A stretch of 7,231 bases of DNA from an uncultured Bacteroidota bacterium. Lineage in GTDB: Bacteria; Bacteroidota; Bacteroidia; NS11-12g; UBA955. The stretch lies in contig CAIRMY010000069.1 in assembly GCA_903879775.1 (NCBI GenBank), forward strand, positions 1 to 7,231, given 5' to 3'. Below, in pieces: positions 1 to 7,231 of this stretch. The stretch's first letter is position 1, and each line of letters starts with the position of its first letter. Below the pieces are notes generated by a model that had not been told where the DNA came from, made no database searches, and saw nothing but the letters and a program-made list of their open reading frames with translations. The translations under genes and the position numbers were made by a program.

Positions 1-2625
1 GAAGAACATTTCAAAATCATCAAGCAATATGGTGGAGATGTGAATGGTAACACTACAAGAGACAGAACAGTTTATGTTGAAACCTTTCCTTCAAACTTCA
101 CTGAAACTGCGTTGTGGATGGAAGCTGATAGAATGGGTTGTTTCTTGGAAGCATTTACTCAAAAGAAGTTTGAAATTCAACGTGCCACAGTTAAAAACGA
201 AAAAGATGAGCGTTATGATGGCCCTTATGGATTCTTAATGGAAGTAAAAGATCAAGAATTATATCCATCAGATCACCCGTACAGTTGGTCAACTATTGGC
301 TTTGTTGATGATTTAAATCGTGCAGATAGCAACGATCTTAAAAACTTCTTTCTGCGTTGGTACGGGCCAAATAACGCTGCAGTAATTGTGAGTGGAGACG
401 TTAATCCACAAGAAGTTGTTCAGTGGTGTGAGAAATATTTTGGTTCAATCAAAAGAGTTAAAGATGTAACTAAGAAAAGAGTTAAACCAGTTGTGTTAAC
501 TGAAAACAAATTACGTAGTTACCCAGATCCAAACGCTGATTTACCATTAATGATGATCACTTATCCTGGAGCGCCTGTTTTCCATGAAGACGAAGCCGCA
601 ATGGATATGTTGAGTTATTTAATGGGAAGCACAAAAAGTTCAGTGCTTTACAAAAAATTCATTGATGCCGAATGGGCTCTGCAAGTGCAATCAGCAAACA
701 ATATGTTAAGTCCTATCAACCACGAATTAGCTGGTGAATTTGCATTTACCGTTGTAGGTTATCCATGGTCAGATATGTTTAAATTAAGAGATATGTTGTT
801 CCAATCAATTGATTCATTTGAATACTTGAATTTTTCTGATGACGATTTGGTGCGTGCTAAATCTAAAATTTTAAGTGGTTACAGTAGTGGATTAGAATCT
901 ACAACTCAAAAGGCAAGCTATTTGAGCTTGTTTTGGTATTTAGGATTAAAAGGAGCAGAAGGCAAAATGATCAATTTAAATGACGATGCTGCACGTTATG
1001 CAAAAGTGACCCGTGATGATATTATGAGGGTTTACCGTAAATATTTAAAAGGTAAATTTTCTTCTACCGTAGAAATTAAACCTTCTCCAACTCCAGAAGG
1101 CGAAAAACCAAATAAATATATCAGTTTTAATCCCAATGCAAATTATAAAAATGATGCCTTAGATTTTGAATATCAAAATCTAAAATACCAACCTTTGGTA
1201 GACAATTTTGATCGCAGCAAACGCCCTGATCCTAAAGATGTTAAACCGGTTACTGTACCTAAAACATTTAAATCTAAATTAAACAATGGCTTAGAAATAT
1301 GGGGTTCTTCTTTTGACGAAACACCTCAAGTGATAGCCATGATTTCAATGAAAGGTGGTGCATTGTTTGAAGATGATAAAGACATTTTGCCAGGAACAGC
1401 CGATATGTTGGCAACAAGTTTATCAAACGGTACAGCAAATAAAACACCAGAACAATTAGAAAAAGAATTAGAAATGCTTGGTGCGAATGTTCGTTTCAGC
1501 GCATCTGGTACCTCATTTAATGTCATGTTGAGTTGTGATAAAGATAAATTAGACAAATCAATTGCTTTATTAAAGGAAATGATGTTCCAACCTCGATGGG
1601 ATAAACAGGAATTTGCGAAAGATAAAAAACGTACCGTAGAAGGTGCTAAAAGTGAATTGTCGAGCAGAGGAACAGGAATGAGTAATGCCTGGTCTAGATT
1701 AATCAATGGTGAAACTTCACCTTTGGGCAGATATGTTGGCGCAGAAAAATATGGTAAAATTAACGTTGCCGATGTTCAAAACTATTACAACAAATTTTTT
1801 GGACCAGACAACGCCAAATTAGTTGTTGTTGGGCCTTTAACTCAAGATGAAGTCAATTCTAAATTCTCTTTCCTTGCCGATTGGAAACCATTGAATATCT
1901 CAGTTCCTAAACCTACTCAAGCAGCGAATTTTGAAACTTCACAAATATTTGGAGTGAATTATTATGATGCTGAGCAAAGTGATATTATCTTAGGATTTAG
2001 AAGTTTGCCATATGATGCAAATGGTGAATTTTACAAAAATACAATCATGAATTTTGCGTTGGCTGGTAACTTCAACAGTCGCTTGAACTTGAAAATTCGT
2101 GAAGAAAAAGCATGGACATACGGAATAAGAGGTGGATTTAGTGCGAGCTATGAAGATTTGCCTGGTATGTATGTCATTTCTGCTGGTGTTAAATCTAGAG
2201 CAACAGATTCTGCAATTCATGAAATTTTATGGGAAGTTGAAAACTTCAAAGAAAAAGGATTGACAAAAGAAGAGTTTGATTTTACAAAATCTGCTTTGAT
2301 TGCGAGTGAAGCCCTAGAATATGAGTCTATCAATCAGAAAGCTGGATTTATTTCGCTGCTTGCAAATAGAAATTTACCGGTTGACTTTGCAGAAAAGCAA
2401 TTGAGTATCCTTCAAAATATTACTTTGAGTGAATTGAATGACCTCGCTAAGAAAAATTTAAGCTCCGATAAATTGGTCGTTGTTGTTTCTGGTGATGTAA
2501 TTCAAATGAAAAGCCGTTTGGAAAATTTAGGATTTGGTAAAATGCAGATACTAAATAGAGATGGTTCAGGAAAATTCAAGTACTATAAAGCTGGCTCAAC
2601 TGGTCATATTAAAAATTATAAGTAA
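1..2625 (+). CDS. M16 family zinc metallopeptidase, two-half (pitrilysin/insulinase type), 5' truncated by window edge
   Basis: The frame is open from base 1 and gives 874 visible residues. An internal GTG at 40 is not the start, because the residues before it (EEHFKIIKQYGGDVNG) are conserved M16 sequence. Family members of this kind usually have about 900-950 residues, so roughly 50-80 are missing, including any signal peptide and the catalytic HxxEH motif, which should lie just upstream of base 1. Visible are the N-terminal M16 segment (GGDVNG at residues 11-16, RTVYVE at 22-27) and the third zinc ligand, Glu67 in the KNEKDER-PYG context. The first M16_C domain spans about 105-290. A second, catalytically dead half starts near 427 (LNNGLEIWG). 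There HxxEH is replaced by DMLAT at 468-472. The last M16_C domain has NSRL and an Arg700/Tyr707 pair with the seven-residue spacing of the substrate-binding Arg/Tyr of insulin-degrading enzyme. The likely role is peptide degradation in the periplasm; location and substrate are inferred. It ends 27 bases before a terminator and is probably the last gene of its operon. Confidence 0.95.
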   Translation, partial: EEHFKIIKQYGGDVNGNTTRDRTVYVETFPSNFTETALWMEADRMGCFLEAFTQKKFEIQRATVKNEKDERYDGPYGFLMEVKDQELYPSDHPYSWSTIGFVDDLNRADSNDLKNFFLRWYGPNNAAVIVSGDVNPQEVVQWCEKYFGSIKRVKDVTKKRVKPVVLTENKLRSYPDPNADLPLMMITYPGAPVFHEDEAAMDMLSYLMGSTKSSVLYKKFIDAEWALQVQSANNMLSPINHELAGEFAFTVVGYPWSDMFKLRDMLFQSIDSFEYLNFSDDDLVRAKSKILSGYSSGLESTTQKASYLSLFWYLGLKGAEGKMINLNDDAARYAKVTRDDIMRVYRKYLKGKFSSTVEIKPSPTPEGEKPNKYISFNPNANYKNDALDFEYQNLKYQPLVDNFDRSKRPDPKDVKPVTVPKTFKSKLNNGLEIWGSSFDETPQVIAMISMKGGALFEDDKDILPGTADMLATSLSNGTANKTPEQLEKELEMLGANVRFSASGTSFNVMLSCDKDKLDKSIALLKEMMFQPRWDKQEFAKDKKRTVEGAKSELSSRGTGMSNAWSRLINGETSPLGRYVGAEKYGKINVADVQNYYNKFFGPDNAKLVVVGPLTQDEVNSKFSFLADWKPLNISVPKPTQAANFETSQIFGVNYYDAEQSDIILGFRSLPYDANGEFYKNTIMNFALAGNFNSRLNLKIREEKAWTYGIRGGFSASYEDLPGMYVISAGVKSRATDSAIHEILWEVENFKEKGLTKEEFDFTKSALIASEALEYESINQKAGFISLLANRNLPVDFAEKQLSILQNITLSELNDLAKKNLSSDKLVVVVSGDVIQMKSRLENLGFGKMQILNRDGSGKFKYYKAGSTGHIKNYK

Positions 2626-2652
2626 TCTTTAAAAGAATTAACCAATATTTTG

Positions 2653-2679
2653 AAGGCCGAACAATGTTCGGCCTTTTTT
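2653..2679 (+). terminator. Intrinsic terminator after the M16 peptidase gene
   Basis: A perfect 10-bp stem (AAGGCCGAAC at 2653-2662 with GTTCGGCCTT at 2666-2675) closes a three-base loop (AAT). It runs into six T residues at 2674-2679, two of which are also in the stem. It starts 27 bases after the stop codon and separates the M16 unit from gyrA. The opposite strand has no good U-tract, so it should act mainly on the + strand. Confidence 0.93.
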
Positions 2680-2771
2680 ATGTCCTTAAAGTGGCTAAAA
2701 CAACCAATGAGTCAAATGTCATATTATTGCAATCTTGGAGTGTTTTACGATCTCTCAACACGTTAATATAT

Positions 2772-2789
2772 ATCAACTTAAGTGTTGAT
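2772..2789. repeat. Inverted repeat ATCAAC-N6-GTTGAT in the gyrA leader, possible operator
   Basis: Two perfect 6-base arms (2772-2777 and 2784-2789) flank six bases (TTAAGT). The right arm overlaps a GTGTTGA heptamer that recurs at 2814-2820, with its inverse at 2755-2761. The 18-bp dyad has the size expected for a dimeric regulator's site, and it overlaps the weak -33 candidate. Short dyads also arise by chance in DNA this AT-rich, so the regulatory role is only a suggestion. Confidence 0.3.
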
Positions 2790-2914
2790 TTAGATGAATA
2801 ATATTCCGTAAATGTGTTGAATCTTAAAACAAGTACAATATTCAAGCTAAATAAATCGTTAAAATGTATAAAAAATGTGGGCAAGATAGTGTAGTTTATA
2901 GAGGTTTTTCGACC

Positions 2915-2930
2915 CAATTTCACTAAATTG
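2915..2930. repeat. Inverted repeat CAATTT-CACT-AAATTG just before the gyrA start
   Basis: Two perfect 6-base arms (2915-2920, 2925-2930) enclose a four-base loop and end 18 bases before the gyrA ATG. In RNA this would be a small, weak hairpin (mostly A-U pairs) at the upstream edge of the ribosome-binding region. As DNA it could be a protein site. No function can be assigned from sequence alone. Confidence 0.3.
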
Positions 2931-2948
2931 CAGTACTTATATTTTCAC

Positions 2949-5537
2949 ATGGAAGAGAATAACAACAACCTAGAAGAATTGAACGAAAGAATCATCTCTA
3001 TAAATATTGAAGATGAAATGAAAACTGCCTACATTGATTATTCAATGTCGGTGATTGTTTCACGTGCACTCCCTGATGTGAGAGACGGTTTAAAACCAGT
3101 ACACAGAAGGGTATTGTATGGAATGGTTGACTTAGGACTTGCATCTAACAGACCTTATAAAAAATCTGCCCGTATTGTTGGGGAGGTTTTAGGTAAATAT
3201 CACCCACATGGCGATAGCAGTGTATACGATACCATGGTGCGTATGGCCCAAGATTGGAGTTTAAGATACCCTTTTGTTGACGGACAAGGTAACTTCGGTT
3301 CTATCGATGGTGATCCACCAGCAGCAATGCGTTACACAGAAGCACGTATGCGCAAAATTGCGGAAGAAATGATTACAGATATCGACAAAGACACTGTTAA
3401 TTTCAGACCGAATTTTGATGAAAGTTTACAAGAACCAACAGTACTGCCAGCAAAAGTTCCGAATTTATTAATCAATGGAGCCAGTGGTATTGCAGTAGGT
3501 ATGGCAACCAATATGGCCCCTCATAATTTAACAGAGGTTTGCGAAGGTGTTATCAAATATATTGACAACAACGATGTAACCATTGAAGAATTAATGGAGG
3601 TTGTAAAAGGTCCAGATTTCCCAACCGGTGCGGTAATCTATGGTGTTGAAGGAATACGTGATGCTTTTGAAACTGGCCGTGGTCGTATTGTTATGCGCGG
3701 TAAAGCCGAGTTTGAACAATCAAGTACAGGTAAAGAAATGATTGTAATCACTGAAGTTCCTTATCAAGTGACCCCATCGCAAATTATTGTTAAAACGGTT
3801 GACTTAATCAATGAAAAAATCATTGAAGGTATATCGGCAGTTCGCGATGAATCTGGTAGACAAGGGATGCGTATCGTATTCGATTTAAAAAGAGATGTGA
3901 TACCAAACATTGTTTTGAATCAATTATTTAAATTTACTCCACTTCAAAGTAGTTTTTCAGTCAACAATATAGCCTTGGTTGCGGGTAAACCTGAAATGTT
4001 AAATCTAAAAGACATGATTAAGCATTTCGTGAACCACAGACATGAAATTATAGTCCGTAGAACGAAGTATTTACTAGAGGAAGCTAGAAAACGAATTCAT
4101 ATTTTGGAGGGATTAATTATTGCGTTAGACAACTTAGACGCGGTTATTAAATTAATTAGACAAAGCAGAACTCCAGATGAAGCAAGAGAGGGGTTAATGT
4201 CGAATTTTGGATTGAGCGAAATTCAATCTAAAGCAATATTAGACATGCGTTTACAGCGTTTAACTGGATTGGAAATTGATAAAATTCGTGAAGAATATAA
4301 TGCCATCATGAAAGAAATTCAATACTATGAAAGTATTTTGGCTGATGAAAAATTAAGAATGCAAATCATTAAAGATGAAACCAATGAAATGGTTCTTAAA
4401 TATGGTGATAAGCGCAGAACAAGAATTGAATTCAATGCTGAAGAAATTAATATTGAGGATCTAATTCCAAATGAAGAAGTTGTAATTACGATTTCACACA
4501 AGGGTTATATCAAAAGAACTCAATTATCTGAATATAAAGAACAAAATAGAGGTGGAAAGGGATTAAGAGGTGTTTCACACAGAGATGAAGATTTCGTTGA
4601 ACATTTATTCATTGCGAGTACACACAATTATTTATTATTGTTTACAGAGCAGGGAAGATGCTTCTGGTTAAAAGTTTATGAAATTCCTGAAGGTGCTAAA
4701 GCAACTAAAGGCAGACCTATTCAAAACTTAATAAGTATCCCTCCAGGAGATAAAATTAAAGCTTATTTAAATGTAAACAACCTTAAAGATCCTGAATACT
4801 TGAATAACAATTCAATTATCATGGTAACTAAAAAAGGAACTGTTAAGAAAACAACGTTAGAAGCCTATAGTCGCCCAAGAACAAATGGTATCAATGCAAT
4901 TACTGTTAGAGAAGGTGATGAATTGTTACAAGCAAACCTTACCGATGGTGAAAGTGAAATTATCATTGCCAAAAAGAAAGGAAAAGCAATTCGCTTCCCT
5001 GAAGCCAAGGTTCGTCCAATGGGTCGTACTGCCTCAGGTGTAAGAGGAGTTACATTGGAAGATGACGAAGATGAAGTAATTGGCATGGTTTGTGTTAATC
5101 CTAATAAAGAAAGTACTACAATTTTGGTTGTAAGTGAAAAAGGATATGGAAAACGTACTGATTTAGACGATTATCGTGTGACCGGTAGAGGTGGTAAAGG
5201 TGTTAAAACTTTATCTATCACTGAAAAAACAGGTCATTTAGTTGGGTTGATGAGTGTAAACGACGAGGATGGTCTGATGATTATTTGCAAAAGTGGAATG
5301 ACAATTCGCATGGCTGTAGATAAACTTAGAGTCATGGGAAGAGCAACTCAAGGTGTTCGTTTGATCAACATCAAAGATAAAGACGCAATTGCAAGCATTG
5401 CAAAAACGCCAAAAGAAGATGAAGATGAAGAAATTGAAATGATAGAGGGAATTTCCGATGAAACCAATATTGATAATACACCTGAAGGAAATGTAGATAA
5501 CAATGAAACCACAGTAAACTCTGAAAACAATGAATAA
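2949..5537 (+). CDS. gyrA: DNA gyrase subunit A (GyrA)
   Basis: This is the DNA-cutting subunit of type II topoisomerase gyrase, which with GyrB introduces negative supercoils using ATP; it is cytoplasmic. The 862 residues match the usual GyrA length (about 820-880). The N-terminal winged-helix breakage domain has the catalytic Arg128-Tyr129 (AAMRYTEARM), equivalent to E. coli Arg121-Tyr122. The quinolone region HPHGDSSVYDT has Ser90 and Asp94, the residues typical of sensitive enzymes. Tower and coiled-coil follow to about 500. The C-terminal pinwheel (about 505-820) has several repeated blades and opens with a GyrA box QNRGGKG at 532-538, which separates it from ParC. A GRGGKG echo lies at 746-751. 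The tail after 820 is acidic and probably disordered. ATG 2949 was chosen over an in-frame TTG at 2928 because MEENNNN followed by the conserved IxIEDEMKxAYIDYSMSVI is the normal beginning. No Shine-Dalgarno is present, as is usual in Bacteroidota. The stop overlaps the next gene. Confidence 0.99.
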   Translation: MEENNNNLEELNERIISINIEDEMKTAYIDYSMSVIVSRALPDVRDGLKPVHRRVLYGMVDLGLASNRPYKKSARIVGEVLGKYHPHGDSSVYDTMVRMAQDWSLRYPFVDGQGNFGSIDGDPPAAMRYTEARMRKIAEEMITDIDKDTVNFRPNFDESLQEPTVLPAKVPNLLINGASGIAVGMATNMAPHNLTEVCEGVIKYIDNNDVTIEELMEVVKGPDFPTGAVIYGVEGIRDAFETGRGRIVMRGKAEFEQSSTGKEMIVITEVPYQVTPSQIIVKTVDLINEKIIEGISAVRDESGRQGMRIVFDLKRDVIPNIVLNQLFKFTPLQSSFSVNNIALVAGKPEMLNLKDMIKHFVNHRHEIIVRRTKYLLEEARKRIHILEGLIIALDNLDAVIKLIRQSRTPDEAREGLMSNFGLSEIQSKAILDMRLQRLTGLEIDKIREEYNAIMKEIQYYESILADEKLRMQIIKDETNEMVLKYGDKRRTRIEFNAEEINIEDLIPNEEVVITISHKGYIKRTQLSEYKEQNRGGKGLRGVSHRDEDFVEHLFIASTHNYLLLFTEQGRCFWLKVYEIPEGAKATKGRPIQNLISIPPGDKIKAYLNVNNLKDPEYLNNNSIIMVTKKGTVKKTTLEAYSRPRTNGINAITVREGDELLQANLTDGESEIIIAKKKGKAIRFPEAKVRPMGRTASGVRGVTLEDDEDEVIGMVCVNPNKESTTILVVSEKGYGKRTDLDDYRVTGRGGKGVKTLSITEKTGHLVGLMSVNDEDGLMIICKSGMTIRMAVDKLRVMGRATQGVRLINIKDKDAIASIAKTPKEDEDEEIEMIEGISDETNIDNTPEGNVDNNETTVNSENNE

Positions 5538-7062
5538 AATCAACATCAAAGCTTTATTTCTAGGACTTCCGTTCATCTTAGTAAGTGCTTGTACAGCACA
5601 GAATAAAGCACTTAACACAGCTGAATTCAGTTTAAGTAGCGGGGCAGTGGAAGAAATTATCACAGCCAAAGAAGAAATAGATATGGCGGCGGTGAATGAG
5701 AAAACAAAAAACGCTGCGAGAATGTATTTCGTAAAAGGAAAGGTTTATTGCCGAATCTATGAAAAGAAAGGAAATGAACTCATCAAACCTTATTCGCAAA
5801 ATGCTGGTTTAATTGCAGGTGAATCTTTTTGGGAATTTTACAAACATCCAGATCCGAAGAAAAGTGAATACAAAGAAGAAGCAGATGCTGAGTTACGCAA
5901 TGTTTTTATTGCAACTTTTTATGAATCCCAAACTTATTCTGAAGATTTCATAAAAACAACAGATGCAAAAAAGAAACCATTAATCGCTGATACCTTAACT
6001 GTTTATTATCGTTTATTGTTGAATTTATACGATAAACTAGATACCGCAACAAGCAACGATTTTAAAAGATCAACTGTAGATAGAAAGTACTTCATTGAAA
6101 GATTGGCATATTTTGCGATTGGAAATTCTGATGTTGAAAAGAGAAAAACAATTCTAACCAGTCTTATAACTGAAGAGAAACCTACAGCTGCGGTAGTGGA
6201 AGCATTAAGTCGTCTTTATTTAGAATCAAAAGATACTTTAAAAGCTAAAGAGGTGATTAAAGCGGCTTTGGTAAAGTCAAATAACGACAATGATATCTTT
6301 ACAGTATTGGTTAATTTTTACATTTCTGCGGAAAAAGAAAATGAATTGTTTGCAGACGTTGACAATCAAATTAAACAAAATCCAACTTCAAAGAATTATT
6401 GGATTAGAGGTTATTTGAATGAACAACGCAAGGATTACGATGCTGCAATGGCAGATTACAGAGAATCGAAAAAATTGGATGAGTTTAATTATGATGCTTG
6501 CTGGAATTTAGGTGTTGCACTTTATAAGTTTGAAGTTCGCAAATTAAATGAGCAAAAAGCCAAATCCGGAAATGTAGACGATAAGAAAAAAATAGATGCT
6601 AAAATTCTAGAAACTTTCAACGATGCTAAAACCAATTTGCAATTTGCTTCAGAAAACACCAATTACAAACTCACTGAATTGAAAGACATTGCAAAGGCTT
6701 TGAGAAACGTTTGTTTAGAATTAAACGATAAAGCTTGTGCATCGGAACAACGCGATAAAATCAGAAATTATGATGGTGTTGCAATTTCAATAGGTTCAAC
6801 ATTTAAATATCGTGTTTCTGGAACAGGTTCTTCGTTTGATATATCTTACAATAACAAAATGAATACTGTTTCTTCGTTAACCGATATAAAAGGAACTTGG
6901 GAAAAAGATTTCGATTATATCGATAAATCTGACATGTTACAAATTAGTGCTCGAAATAACGGCAAAACCGGAACTGTTAAAGTTGAGTTATTTGTGAATG
7001 GAGTCCTTGTAAAAGAAATGCAAAGCGAAGGAAGTGGAGCTCAAGTTTCAGTAATCTTCTAA
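5530..7062 (+). CDS. TPR-repeat lipoprotein with C-terminal MmpS-like beta domain, coupled to gyrA
   Basis: The function is not known. The 510-residue product begins with a lipoprotein signal: a short Lys-containing n-region, a hydrophobic stretch (ALFLGLPFIL) and the lipobox VSAC with Cys21 as the lipidated residue. The residues after it (TAQNKA) lack the acidic export signal seen in many surface lipoproteins of this phylum, so a periplasm-facing location is the likelier inference. Residues about 28-400 are mainly helical with degenerate TPR-like units. The clearest is near 287-320 (Gly294, Ala306, Tyr310 at canonical positions), followed by YDACWNLGVAL at 321-331 and a charged, lysine-rich insert around 335-360. 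Residues about 415-510 change to a beta-rich pattern (YRVSGTGSS, FDISYNN, LQISARNNG, VKVELFVNGVLVKE) that resembles the MmpS/transport-accessory beta-sandwich; this is a pattern match by eye. The ATG overlaps gyrA by 8 bases, which predicts translational coupling. TPR proteins directly after gyrA are, to my recollection, common in Bacteroidota. Confidence 0.88.
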   Translation: MNKINIKALFLGLPFILVSACTAQNKALNTAEFSLSSGAVEEIITAKEEIDMAAVNEKTKNAARMYFVKGKVYCRIYEKKGNELIKPYSQNAGLIAGESFWEFYKHPDPKKSEYKEEADAELRNVFIATFYESQTYSEDFIKTTDAKKKPLIADTLTVYYRLLLNLYDKLDTATSNDFKRSTVDRKYFIERLAYFAIGNSDVEKRKTILTSLITEEKPTAAVVEALSRLYLESKDTLKAKEVIKAALVKSNNDNDIFTVLVNFYISAEKENELFADVDNQIKQNPTSKNYWIRGYLNEQRKDYDAAMADYRESKKLDEFNYDACWNLGVALYKFEVRKLNEQKAKSGNVDDKKKIDAKILETFNDAKTNLQFASENTNYKLTELKDIAKALRNVCLELNDKACASEQRDKIRNYDGVAISIGSTFKYRVSGTGSSFDISYNNKMNTVSSLTDIKGTWEKDFDYIDKSDMLQISARNNGKTGTVKVELFVNGVLVKEMQSEGSGAQVSVIF

Positions 7063-7080
7063 AATATTATTTTCAAACTA

Positions 7081-7113
7081 AAAGGCCCGGTGATTTTCAT
7101 CGGGCTTTTTTTT
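7081..7113 (+). terminator. Intrinsic terminator after the gyrA-lipoprotein unit
   Basis: A GC-rich 9-bp stem with one G-T wobble (GCCCGGTGA at 7085-7093, TCATCGGGC at 7097-7105) closes a TTT loop and runs into eight T residues at 7106-7113. The A residues at 7081-7083 can extend the stem by pairing with the T-tract. It begins 18 bases after the lipoprotein stop codon and marks the end of the two-gene transcript. Confidence 0.94.
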
Positions 7114-7231
7114 GAGGTAAACACTATGAGGTAGGTCCTTTTACGAAAATACTATTTAACATAATGTAAATTATAAAACAACTTGTGGATTCGTGAGGAT
7201 GCTAATAAGATAACCAAACTATATATAATTC

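Larger units (their letters stand above)
2680..2948 (+). promoter_or_regulatory. gyrA upstream leader, probable promoter region (no gene)
   Basis: These 269 bases between the terminator and the gyrA ATG hold no believable gene. They are very AT-rich and must contain the gyrA promoter, since the upstream gene is terminated. No perfect match to the Bacteroidota consensus (TTTG at -33, TAnnTTTG at -7) was found. The best pair I see is GTTG at 2784-2787 and TAAATGTG at 2809-2816, 21 bases apart with one mismatch in the -7 element; this is a weak guess. The heptamer GTGTTGA occurs at 2782-2788 and 2814-2820, with its inverse TCAACAC at 2755-2761. Two further inverted repeats are listed separately. 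The exact promoter position is unknown. Confidence 0.5.

Noticed and set aside
1326..1706. Minus-strand open frame of 126 codons inside the M16 gene
   Set aside because: It is a shadow of a strongly conserved coding region, with no initiation signals or recognisable protein features.
2678..2923. Minus-strand open frame of 81 codons across the gyrA leader
   Set aside because: Its product has no recognisable domain, its 3' end lies in the terminator's T-tract, and it runs against the strand of every real gene here. AT-rich spacer DNA gives such frames by chance.
2928..2948. In-frame TTG as an earlier gyrA start
   Set aside because: The seven added residues are not GyrA-like, TTG is a rare start, and the codon falls in the inverted repeat. 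ATG at 2949 gives a normal GyrA N-terminus.
2949..5537. ParC (topoisomerase IV) instead of GyrA
   Set aside because: A GyrA box, a full-length pinwheel and an acidic tail favour GyrA; ParC lacks the GyrA box.
5238..5669. Minus-strand open frame of 143 codons across the gyrA-lipoprotein junction
   Set aside because: It is antisense to two well-supported genes and its Phe/Ile/Ser-rich product mirrors their Glu/Lys/Asp-rich codons.
7191..7200. DnaA-box-like TTGTGGATTC near the window end
   Set aside because: It is only a partial match to the consensus, it is single, and there is no cluster or origin-type context.
7114..7231. Possible start or promoter of a further gene in the last 118 bases
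   Set aside because: There is no open frame with conserved residues, no TAnnTTTG element on either strand, and no RNA-like fold that I can support.

Overview
The window looks like ordinary chromosomal DNA from a low-GC member of the Bacteroidota. This rests on AT-rich base composition, no Shine-Dalgarno sequence before the starts that can be seen, the style of the genes (a long two-half M16 peptidase, and a TPR lipoprotein directly after gyrA) and the way they are arranged. The class is uncertain; a Chitinophagia, Sphingobacteriia or Flavobacteriia relative would all fit. No mobile element, CRISPR array, RNA gene or phage gene is visible.

Layout, all genes on the + strand. (1) Bases 1-2625: a large M16 (pitrilysin-type) zinc peptidase cut off at its 5' end by the window edge. 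It ends at a strong intrinsic terminator (2653-2679). (2) Bases 2680-2948: a leader of about 270 bases with no convincing gene. It carries several short inverted repeats and probably holds the gyrA promoter. (3) Bases 2949-5537: complete gyrA, the DNA gyrase A subunit. (4) Bases 5530-7062: a lipoprotein gene whose ATG overlaps the end of gyrA by 8 bases (ATGAATAA). It has TPR-like helical repeats and a C-terminal beta domain resembling the MmpS family. (5) Bases 7081-7113: a second intrinsic terminator. The last 118 bases show no gene.

The two terminators bracket gyrA and the lipoprotein gene, so these very probably form one two-gene transcription unit with translational coupling. The M16 gene belongs to a separate upstream unit. 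Nothing in the proteins suggests that the lipoprotein acts on DNA. It is predicted to sit in the envelope, while gyrase is cytoplasmic, so the linkage may be about shared growth-linked expression rather than a shared complex. I do not see a new multi-gene system here. The most unusual item is the TPR plus MmpS-like lipoprotein coupled to gyrA.
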